Origin: Papaver somniferum | Taxonomy: Eukaryota; Streptophyta; Magnoliopsida; Ranunculales; Papaveraceae | Reading direction: 5' to 3' | NCBI RefSeq assembly: GCF_003573695.1 | Contig: NC_039362.1 | Coordinates: 1,958,929 to 2,022,928, forward strand | Length of the DNA stretch: 64,000 nt | Part shown: positions 54,604 to 64,000 of the stretch, piece after piece | How positions within the stretch are numbered: position 1 is the stretch's first letter | How the letters are laid out: each line of letters starts with the position of its first letter | The notes under the pieces: generated by a model | The model's input: only the letters and a program-made list of their open reading frames with translations | Told to the model about the DNA's origin: nothing | Databases searched by the model: none | Program-made: the position numbers and the translations under genes

Positions 54604-57600
54604 TGTAGATGGGAAAAATGATTTGTTGTTTTTTAGGGAATTGAAGAGACGAGCGTGTTGTCGAGACTCCTCAACCGAGCAAATTGTTCAACCTCACACA
54701 GATGCACTGCAAAGGGAGTGCTTAGATTCGAGAGATCAATCTGTAGTACTCCGGCCTAAACCAAGTCAATGTCGTTCCAGAGTCAATTCGGTCACAAAGA
54801 GGGATATGGGTTGATATGTAGTAGGGAAGCTAAGAATTGTGTGGGATCAATGATGATCAAGGATTGTGGATGTGTTGAAGGTTTCTGCAATTTTCAGTGA
54901 ACTGCTGAGTTTGAATAAGTTCTGGGAGATTGACGAATTCTTGAGAGTAATTGCTCGAGGAATTCTATGTAGACGAATTTTTTTTTTCCAATCATAGATT
55001 CACAGACTTATTTATATTGTTAGCAAACACCTTGATCCATGTAAGTGTGACGGTTTCTTGAGTGAAAGAGTGGGAAAGTGGAAGATCGTGGTAAAACCAG
55101 TTCCAGGTCGTGCGGAGACTTGGTTAAGCGCTCTCACCCACTACTTTGCTAACTCCTTCAACCTTTTGCACGACTTACTCACATTTCTCGTCGTGGATGA
55201 ACCTACGTTCCGTAGGCCGCCAGAACAAAACCCTAAGTGATATCCCCCCATGTGACGTGATTGATGTCTCACGAATCGTGGAGTCTGCATGACAGACGTG
55301 TATCTAATTAGTCAGTTTTTGACTGTTTAGACAATGAGTCTAGGTTTTGTTGAATTGAGCATGAGTGACGAATGCTCAGTGATTCATGGATCGAACATGT
55401 CCGTTGAGACGTATAGTTCTTTGAATGATGTTGACATTGCGTGTATTAACAAAGATTGTAAATTCAACGACTGGGCATCGATTCGATGAATTACTGATTG
55501 ATAGTTGGATCAATATTCGAGCAACTGAGCAAGTATTGCTCAATTCGACGAATTACTGATAAACTACTGAATATTGATAATTGGATCAATACTTGAGCAA
55601 CTGAGCAAGTATTGCTCGATTCGGCGAATTACTAGTAAATTACTTGGATCAATATTCGAGCAACTGAGAAAGTATTGCTCGATTCGACGAATTATTTATT
55701 TATTGGTGATGTGACCCAATAAAATATTAATTAAAATATTAGTAGGCTACCGAATATTATATAATTAATCCCGATTCTGATTGCTGGATCAACATAAATT
55801 TATTAGTGCTTTAACCTGCTCAGAATGATTATTTGTGGAGCGTTTGTTCGAAACCCTAATTTTTGATCAATTGTTCGTCAATTGATGAATTGCTGAAAAA
55901 TAGGTCATGAGTGAGGAAGGGACCGACTACATGGGATAATGGACGACCATGTGATGCCCAATTGCTTTAGTGAATGAGCGTGCACCAAGTCCTTAGTTGG
56001 CCAGCTCGTGAAAGAATGATGATTAAATGCCGGTTTCATCATTTTTTTGAAATAGTGCTTGATTGAGCATTAGGTGATAAAACCTAATTATAGAAAAGTG
56101 AGGGACCGACCAAGAGGGAATAAAGCCGGCCCTTGGTGGTCGTGGGACCAGTGAATGGTCTTTTGAGCAAATTCCAAGTTGGTTGGAAAGAGTTTGGACC
56201 CAATATGAGCAATTGAGCAAATTAGGTTAAGAATTGAGCATATGTGTGGGACCGGATTTATGTAAGACCTAGGGCCGGCCTTGGTCGGTCAAGGAAGCAT
56301 TCCCGGGTCACCATGATGTCCGTGTCTCAAGTCTGAGAGTTTTGGTATTTTCTGATGTGCGTTTGAGCAATATTGTGGATTTTCAGAAGAGTTTGGTCTT
56401 GACTGAAATTCTTGATTTTTTGCTCTAATGAGCATGTGTGCTCATTTGATCAATGTTTTGTAAATATTAAAATGAGGATATTTTAATATTTGTATTGTTG
56501 TGAATAGCCTAGCCGGCCACGTGACCATGTTGACTTTTGGCTTTTTCGTGGTTTTAGCAATATTTGAGAAAGTATGACGAAACCATGATTTTCGCTCAAG
56601 TGAGGAGTTTTCATGAGTTTATGAAAATAATAATTATGGAAATAAGGATTGCAAGGTGTGGGACCGGCCACAACTAGGGCATGGCCGGACGGCTAGGTGG
56701 CTCGGTCCCGCACACCTTTCCATATTTTATTATTTTTTATGAAACCATGAAAATATGAAGAAACCCTGAGTTTTTCTCAATCCAGCAAAGTTGCTTGAAT
56801 GAAGGAGTCTTCATAAGTTTAATAATAATAAAAATAAGGATTGCAAGGTGTGGGACCGGCCACGGCTAGGGCATGGCCGGCCAGCTAGGTGGCCCGGTCC
56901 CGCGACACCTTTCCTTATTTTATTATTTTTCACGAAACCGTGAAAATATGGAGAAACCGTGAGTTTTGCTCAAACAAGGTAATTTGATGAAATGAGAGAG
57001 TTTTCATGAATTCATGAAATTAATAAAAATAAGAAAAATAATGTGAGAGGCGTGGGGGACCGGCCGACCGGTGGGCCCGTTCCTCCCTAGGCGCCTCTTT
57101 TATTTTTTATTTATTATTTTGTCTCTCCCTTATTGTGTAGGATTCCTCATTTGTCCATATTTTCGAATGCTCGTTCGTGCATTCGGGTGCTCAGTCGTGC
57201 ATCATTATCGAGTACACTTGCACCATTTTCTTAGAGCTTACTCAGTGATGGTCCAGATGCCCGATTATTGAGTATTTATTACTAATTTATGAAAATCAGT
57301 GGAGAATGATTCATGAAACCGAGTAATAAAAATGAGTAGTTTTTTTATTATCAATCCATAGGATCAGCTGTGGATTCGACCATGAATTCAGAATAATAAA
57401 ACGAGTATTACCATTCCATGGGATCGTGGATTCGACCATAGAATCGGAGTAATAAAATTATCTATTACCATTCCACGAGATCAGCCGTGGATTCAATCAC
57501 GAAATCGGAGTAATGAAATAAAGTAGATTATCTTCTAGGAATTCAGTGGTGAATGTCACGGTAGAATTAATCTATTGCAGAAGGGATATTATCCAGTTAA

Positions 57601-58139
57601 AGCGTCATACCCGTTCTGAAAGGTGCATAGTCAGGAAATAGCGAGTGTTGTAGATGTCCTGAAGGCGTTTTGCCCTATCAACAATCATGTATGGAGAACC
57701 GCCTGGATCTATACACGGTCTCTCTACATAGTCAGGGAACAGTGAGTGTCACCGACGTCCTGAAGGCGTTAATGCTCTCAATCTTACGGAGAACCGCCCA
57801 ATCGTTCTTCTATGTAGAGGCAGCTCTCTCTATGTAGTCAGAGAACAGTGAGTATCACCGACGTCCTGAAGGCGTTAAGTTCTCAATCATACGGAGAACC
57901 GACCAATTATGTTATTCTACATAGAGGCTCATAATGAAATGCGCAACATCGAGCGCTCAGCTAGTGGGAGGCCTTTCGAGAATCATATTCATCATGGATC
58001 TGAGAGGAACTCCATCAGAGCTCGTGAAACGGTTCACAGATCGTAAAACATGAATCGTATGCGTTCCTGAAGCCGGGTCAGAAACATGCAGTATGATGAT
58101 TTTAAGATTTTGACCTTTGTCGAAAATCCACCATCAACA
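54604..58139 (-). repeat. 3' LTR of element E
   Basis: It reads right to left. TATA box at 55009-55016 (minus). TGAGCAA/TTGCTCA-type repeats at 55455-55700 in three units of about 75 bp, GC palindromes at 56100-57110, hairpin array at 57275-57515, and three imperfect repeats around CCTGAAGGCGTT at 57650-57900. Confidence 0.8.
57275..57515 (-). repeat. Hairpin array of element E, four units
   Basis: In element sense the units include ATTCTATGG/CCATGGAAT, ATTCATGG with CCTATGGAT, and ATTTCGTGA/TCGTGGAAT, with outer stems ATTAC/GTAAT and TTATTATT/GATAATAA-like. Departures from Watson-Crick pairing are G-U pairs when read on the element's sense strand. Confidence 0.7.
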
Positions 58140-59126
58140 TTAAGTCCCCTGCCTAGTGAGGGACAGTCATGTTTCGTAGTAAGCATTAGATGGTGATTTT
58201 CCAGTCGACGAGATAAGCAGTTGAGCTCGGTCGTACAAAGGTATTTTCAGAATCCTCGATTTGCTCCAATGGTGTCATGTACAAGCAAATGCTCAGGTAA
58301 GGACTCTGACGTGTGATACAGCGTCGTCCCGTGGTCACGGAGAAACGAAGCACTGCTGATTTGGACGGTCAGACATTCAAGTTTGGTTGGTTTAGTGTTT
58401 GCGGGATCGAGCCCAAAAAAGAAATCTTTGTTTTAGGAATAGGCTAGTTTTAGAAATAAACAATGATCCCTAGCATAAGAGAGAATCTTTTTTTTTTTTT
58501 TTTAATTTGTGAGACTTCACAAAATGTAATAAACTATCGTTTCAAAGGTGGATGCTCGTACGAGAGAATTTTTTTTTTTCAATAGACGTGCGTCTGTTAG
58601 TAGTCCATGAGCTTTCATGAAAAAATTTATTTTCGATATATGAGCTTTTATAAATTTTTGAAAATATGCTCACTTCAAAGACGGATGCTCACGCGAGGGA
58701 TCCAAATATATATAAATATATTTTAACGTGAAACTAAAATATATTTTTATAAAATCAATGTTTTGATTTTGAACAGTTGTTGAAAGTAGACAATTATTAT
58801 GCATGGTGAAATAATGTCTGCACATGAGTTTTCACAATTGTAGAATGAACATCTATCCAATTTTTTGAAAAACCAGTGAATGATCACACAGTAAAATTTA
58901 CATGGGTTGTTCGCGGTTTTATGAAAATCAAGTCATAATAATGAATATTGCTCGTCTTTGCAGGTTTGAAGGAACGAGAAAGTTTTTCGAAATTCTGACA
59001 TTATAGTCACTACAGCTAGTGAAATTGTAAATAGGTAAGAGTTGGATTGTTATCATTTTTGTAGATGCTGATGTGAACATCTTTATTCCATGATCCATTG
59101 TTTTGTTGAATCCTGCGAATTGTATG
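58140..59126. other. Interior of E next to its LTR
   Basis: Corresponds to 48872-50235 of D in reverse. T-rich tracts and repeats of GAGCTTTCATG and GATGCTCACGCGAG are visible (58500-58710). No gene. Confidence 0.5.
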
Positions 59127-61661
59127 AATGACTGACTCCCATGATGACACTTCCAAAGACGATGTTTCAAGAGATTACATCTCTACGGATGCAACTTCAA
59201 GAAAATGGTACTTCTGGGGCCTATGATTGATGGTGAAAGATCATTCATACTGAGTTGTACTCCTGGTTATTTCATTAACTTTATCACAGGATGATCGTGT
59301 AGTGAGATCCCGGATCAATGTAGACTTCATGGAAATGGAAGAAAGTCTTCGAGGCGGAGAACCCAGAAATAAGGACTACAGGATGTTAGCAAATGACATG
59401 CAGTCTCCAGCCGTTTCTTCGGTGAGTTGTTAGAGCTCCTTGTGTCATGACTTTTCCTTGCCCGTGCAATTAGGATCACGAGACCAAGGTTTGTTACTTC
59501 TTTCTAGAATTTTTCTCCATCAAGCCTTTAAGGTCTTCAATTCATTGCTGTTGAACAAACAGTTTCTGAATCGAGAAGAAGAAGTTGACGTAAGTATGTC
59601 TTTGTATAATCGTTCATAGCACTCCTTGAATTAAATATTAATAATTGTTGCTGATGTATCCAGGAGGAGATTTCATGGATGAACAAAGTATTGAAAATGC
59701 TCATTCTTCCTTAAAAAAAATGGTGAGGCGGAGAATTCTCAAAACCCAGGACCGAATGAAGGAAATAATGCTATTAATGGTGATTCCAGCAATATTGATC
59801 CTCCGAACGGCTTAGAGACCCCTCAAGTAAGTATTCCTCCCGTAATTTCTTCATATAAGTATGAAATCTCTCACTTGTGAATGAATGAATGAATGAGAAT
59901 CCATACGAATATATGAGAAATTTTTCCGAAATACGTCACCTGAAAAACCAGACTTCATCCTTTCAGTAAAAACGTTGTAGAATCTTCGTCCGATGTCGGA
60001 TTTTCGCGATCTACCTATGTTTTTTCATTCCCAGGAAATTTCCAATATGTATGAAAGAATATTTTTGAGTTTCGAGCATGTTTAGGGGCCGAAATAGGTG
60101 AAACAGTAAACTTCCAAGAGACCTCCATAAATTTTTCAGCTGGCATGTAGTCCAATGTTTTGGCCACATATCTTTGCTCGTTTCTCCAATTGATGTGAAT
60201 TTTGGATATGGTGTAGAGGACATCCATACAAAGAGATTGGTATATGACACATCCCTAGATTCTTCACCAATTTTTCCCAGATCGCTTCTTTGTGCGGGAC
60301 AGTGTAAAATCATCTCAGACGAGCTTGTTGTAAAACACTCTTGTTGTGTCTTTGGACCATTCGCTTGTGTCTTGAACGGTTGGTTTAGGATTTCAATGTT
60401 ATTGATTCATTTGAGATCAGTACCTCTTGATTGATACATAAGCATGGTGCTTGCAGCCATCTTGTTTCTGTCAGTCGTAGAAACATCACTTCTGAAACCC
60501 TGGTCACGGGACCATAACTGAGGTTGCTCTCAAGAGGGGGCGGTGTAACGACCATGGTTTCATGTCTCGGTGGAATCATTCCTTTTATGATGAATGATTA
60601 GCATATGAGAGTCTGGTGCCACGGGTATTGGACTGTGAAACTAATCGTCATGATCAGTGGACCATCAGTCCCCAGAATTTTGTTAAATCTCTCCTTTTCG
60701 TTTTCTCTTCTTCTGGCAAGACTTGGATAGAGGACCCAGGTAGAAAAATTGATGTAAAGACCTAGGTGGTCGAAGTTGGAGGTACCTTGATGAAGTACTT
60801 ATTGGAAAGACGTGGTGGACACTGATCGACTGTGGAAGTTATGAATCCCGTCTAAGAATTGTTGCTTGCATGTTGTACGCTCTGGAAGCTGTATGAACCT
60901 CATACGACGTTGGAATTAGATGCTTGACCCCAACTTTTGAAGCTAAGAGACTGATTTATCAAATGAAAAAAGAATCACTAAATTTGGAGTTGTAGAGGTC
61001 AGCCAGCGATGCGTGCACATTTGTAATTTGTAATCCCGTACAAAATTTTCAGATTTCGTAGACCTGACGGTAAAGACCATATTTTTCAGCTTGTATGTCC
61101 GATTGATGCGCCCTTTTGGTATGTTGTATAAGAGACATAGACGAACATCTTTGGTTGATGAAGAGTTGTCCCATTCCTCACCCATTGGTACGTTTTGTAA
61201 ATCCATGGACTGAAGTGTGTTGTATCTCACTTGTAGAGGTGATGAGAACATCTTGTAGAAGACTTCTGATTGTGCTCACCAGTCGTGCAAGCTTTGGGAA
61301 GACCTTCATGTGAGCATGTTATAAGTTCTACACATCTTGATATGAATCATTAGTTCTTGGAGAAGTCTGCTTCATATGTAACACTTCAGAGAATGGTTAG
61401 TTGATGAAGTCATGTCATGAGGATGTTGCTCCTGAGACCGTTGTTGATGCTGAGACCATGATTGAATTTTCTCCAGAAATCCTTGTTGATGCTGAGACCA
61501 TGGATAGAGTTCCTCCAAATATCCTTTTTGATGCCGATACGATGGTCAGAGTTGTTCCAGAGACCGAAAAGGATGGAACCATGATTGTCAACATAGTCCT
61601 TGCTCCTCCATCCAGTGAGCCTTTACATTCACGAAGTAGTTGGTGGGTTGAGCATCCCTAA
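59127..61661 (+). pseudogene. Antisense-gene remnant of element E with PMD deleted
   Basis: Exon 1 starts MTDSHDDTSKDDVSRD, parallel to MTNSPANDTSRDESHTDD in D, but near 59205 it jumps to a sequence matching D's exon 1 end (GERSFMLSCTPG), and the roughly 400 residues holding the PMD are missing. Exon 2 is 59290-59421 (VRSRINVDFMEMEESL), exon 3 is 59508-59589 and exon 4 is 59664-59826, ending ETPQ before GTAAGTATT as in D. All match D exons and keep GT-AG borders. Exon 5 is represented by an open stretch (61401-61661) with three repeats of a V/L-x-DAETM motif. Intron 4 is about 1.5 kb and contains the conserved segment of D. Confidence 0.65.
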
Positions 61662-61728
61662 GATGAAGGTGTACTGGGAGTTCAACACAAATTCTCCTAA
61701 AAAGTATGACTTTATTGTGAACTGGCTT

Positions 61729-63722
61729 CGCACTTGATTCCCTTAGATGATCTCACCCACAACTAAGAGTTGCTACGACACAAAGTCGAAGACTTGATAA
61801 ACAAATTTGTCTCACACAGAAAAGTCTATTGAATAGATAAATCTGTCTCCCACAGAAATACCTACGAAATTTTTATTCTGTCTTATGATAAATCAAGGTG
61901 AACAGGAACCAATTGATACACCAGTCTTATATTCCCGAAAAACAGATTAGTAATATCAATCACCTCACAATAACTTAACTATATGGTAGTAAAACAAGTT
62001 ATTGTGGAATCACAACGAATGAGACGTTGTGATTACTTTTTATATCTTTCCTATCGGAGATAAATCTCGATCAAATCTTAGAGAAGATAATACTTAATAC
62101 AATAGAAGAAAGTAAGATGGGAACACGTAACTACATAGAAAATAGTTGGGTCTGGCTTCACAATCCCAATGAAAGTCTTTAAGTCGTTAACCTATAATGG
62201 TTTTAGGAAAAACCTAGGTTAAAGGAGAATCGACTCTAGTCGCAACTAGTATCACACATGAGGTGTGGGGATTAGTTTTCCCAGTTGCTAGAGTTTTCCC
62301 TTATATAGTCTTCAAATTAGGGTTTGCAATCAATGTTACCTTGGTAACAAAGCATTCAATATTCACCGTTAGATGAAACCTGATTTAAGATTCAAGCTAA
62401 TATCTTTCCACCGTTAGATTGTCTTTAGCTTGTGACACACAAATGAAATATACCTTCATTTAGATATGGGTAACCATACCTAAACATGTATATTGAGTTA
62501 GCTCGATAACAGTTAACCGAAGTTAGCCATATGAACGTTTTTCTCTTAACCTTGTTCATCTTAACACTTCTAGATCAATTGATAATAAAATGAATCTAAT
62601 TGTGTTACTCATAGAGTTTTTCAATTGTTTATATTCTCATAGAAGTATACAAGACACAATTGAAGCAAAATCGGATTGATTCAAAAGAATCAGTTCATGA
62701 ACATTTTATCCACGGTTTGCAAAGATTACACTCCTTAATTCATAAATATATTTGTTCATGAGTATGAAATCATACATAACCGATTTAAGAACTTGAACCA
62801 CATAAATTTTCAAATGGGTACGCGAACTTAAGTTCCTGACATTGGTCACAAGTCGACAGTTTGCAAATGGGTACGCAAACTTTAGCTCCGGACCTAATTC
62901 AGTTGAAATCGGTTGCGAACGGGTAAGCAAACTTGGTTCCCGTCCTTCAACTGTTAAATCATTTTACGAACGGGTATGCAATCTTAAGTACCCTGACTTA
63001 AATAATTGAATAAGTTTGCGAACGGGTATGCAAACTTCCGGTCCTGAATTCCATCAAAACAGTTCGTACACAAAGTACACAAACCGTAATGTATCCAGAC
63101 ATGGGTTTTAGATCTTAACTCCCATTTCAATCATTGAGACGTTCTTAGAAGACGACAATAGCTGTCTCACACAAACTATTAGCTTATAAGAAATTTTCAA
63201 GTGATCGAATGATCAATACGAAACATTCCGAGCCTACATTAAATGACTGTCTCACACAAATCATATAAGATGTTACCAGATGATTTTTACATGATCATCT
63301 TTTGACTTTCGTCAAGAATAATGATGAATGTGGTTAAACCAAAAAGCTTTCTAACACATATTCCGAGAAATATATAAGCGAGTTAAACTCAGCTCGAAAT
63401 ATCAAATGTGTATAATGTAAAGTCTATATAGATATACGAATTTTGTCTCAATAGGAGATAGAATGGAATAGACTTCTGAGTAATAGATGAGTTCAAGTCT
63501 CCACATAACTTTTGTTGATAAAGTTCCACAAGCTCCCCTTAGTAGTTATTCGTCTTCAATCGATGAACGCCGTGAAGTCTAAAGCTCAACTACACATATT
63601 ATCTTAATCCGAGACATAGCTATAAGTATACTAGAAATTAAGACTTATAGTTTTGACAACTAAACTTGACAAACAAGCTTGAGATAGCAACGCTTGCGAG
63701 TTCGACCGAGAAGTGCTCTAAC
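61729..63722 (-). mobile_element. LTR F: inverted copia-like LTR related to A and G
   Basis: It starts TGTTAGAGCACTTCTCGG at 63722 and reads leftwards with TATATAAGG (62300-62308) to GGAATCAAGTGCG, where it meets E. Its start is closest to G (20934-21121) and its later part is alignable with A. Only the first 2.0 kb of the LTR is present. Confidence 0.75.
62810..63060 (-). repeat. Five tandem units with GCGAACGGGTA motif in LTR F
   Basis: Units about 45-60 bp apart carry (plus strand) forms of GCGAACGGGTATGCAAACTT: near 62814, 62864, 62911, 62966 and 63017. TTTGC/GCAAA parts are inverse to each other. They lie upstream of the TATA box, as expected for U3 enhancer-type repeats. A's LTR has a weaker GCGAACT cluster in the same place. 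Confidence 0.6.
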
Positions 63723-64000
63723 AATCGTATCCCAATCGAGCACATATTTCCTTCTGCATCTTAGTTACTGCATATTTCTTCCATTCAGGAAGCGTTTCGA
63801 CATCTAATAATAATATTTGCATATCTTTTTGCCTAAAGTACATTTCTCCGTTGTGGGATTTCTTCTCTCTTTCCAAGGTTTTCCTTCCCCCCTTTCCACT
63901 AACCGACGTATCATCTAAGTTTTTAGCTAACTTCGGTTCATGTTTGACTGCATCCTTTTTCTCAAAATAATTAATCATGTTGGTCCACCTTTGTTCTGCA
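63723..64000 (-). pseudogene. Gene fragment at window edge, NAM-associated-domain-like
   Basis: Open on the minus strand from the window edge (before MINYFEKKDAVKHEPK the frame is also open: AEQRWTN) to a stop created by the F LTR start at 63720. A basic middle (GKGGRKTLEREKKSHNG) is followed by QKDMQILLLDVETLPEWKKY and MQKEICARLGYD. The pattern of DxxxL near WKKY and a charged QKEI end resembles the C-terminal region of plant NAM-associated/Myb-like proteins often found in PIF-type transposons. This is a weak call. F truncates it at its C-terminus. Confidence 0.35.

Larger units (their letters stand above)
54604..61728 (-). mobile_element. Element E: truncated, inverted relative of element D
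   Basis: A 3.54-kb LTR (54604-58139, TGTAGATGG...CCATCAACA, minus strand), the inverse of the D end-region (TTAAGTCCC), and part of the interior up to the fifth antisense exon. Gag, ORF2 and the 5' LTR are missing, because the interior passes directly into LTR F near 61729. E and D are clearly different copies of one family: LTR layout, TATA box, hairpin arrays and antisense exons agree, but the sequences differ a good deal. Confidence 0.8.

Noticed and set aside
54575..55240. Open frames across the A/E junction
   Set aside because: They run from LTR A into inverted LTR E, so they are chance frames over repeat sequence.

Overview
The window reads as repeat-rich nuclear DNA of a flowering plant, most likely a eudicot: genes have short exons with GT-AG introns, the background is AT-rich, and plant-specific LTR-retrotransposon lineages dominate. 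I cannot fix the species from the sequence alone. There are no bacterial features.

Positions 1-9800 are the gene-bearing part. They hold a minus-strand gene for a small two-CxxC protein resembling the Yippee/Mis18 fold (1145-1771), an old retroelement tail (2400-3400), an F-box gene in which a block with one 66-nt exon has been tandemly duplicated (3823-6953), and the last WD40 repeat of a PRP4-like splicing-factor gene as a fragment (7606-8759), with a hAT-type MITE in its intron. Positions 9800-21100 are a patchwork of smaller elements: two terminal-inverted-repeat elements carrying arrays of short hairpins (9814-10980 and 11453-12974, the second inside a LINE), a related truncated element (19430-19919), a decayed gene of unknown family (14768-15498), a small solo LTR, a poly(A)-tailed retrocopy, a miRNA-precursor-like hairpin (19307-19386) and a truncated gypsy-type LTR.

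Positions 21122-54603 are a clear nest. Element A is an old copia-like, gag-only element. Its gag gene was split by a solo LTR (B, 23660-33842, TSD CTCCC). B was split by a non-autonomous Athila-like gypsy element (C, 24296-32981, TSD ACTGT, LTRs about 1% different). A's 3' LTR was split by a 15.3-kb Tat/Ogre-like gypsy element (D, 38487-53835, TSD AAAGT, LTRs about 2-3% different). D codes for gag, protease and the tail of integrase but has no reverse transcriptase or integrase core. It also carries a spliced antisense gene with a plant mobile domain (PMD). A second, inverted and truncated relative (E, 54604-61728) keeps the same antisense exons but has lost nearly all of the PMD. Beyond it lie an inverted copia-like LTR (F, 61729-63722) and a gene fragment at the right edge.

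The most unusual signal is in the D/E LTRs. The U3 region contains an array of about 58-bp units, each able to fold into a hairpin whose stem changes from unit to unit while pairing is kept. The paired changes and the G-U pairs fit a structured sense RNA. Two more arrays of palindromes follow in the same LTR. Together with the hairpin arrays in the inverted-repeat elements, tandem short hairpins are a recurring theme of this window.
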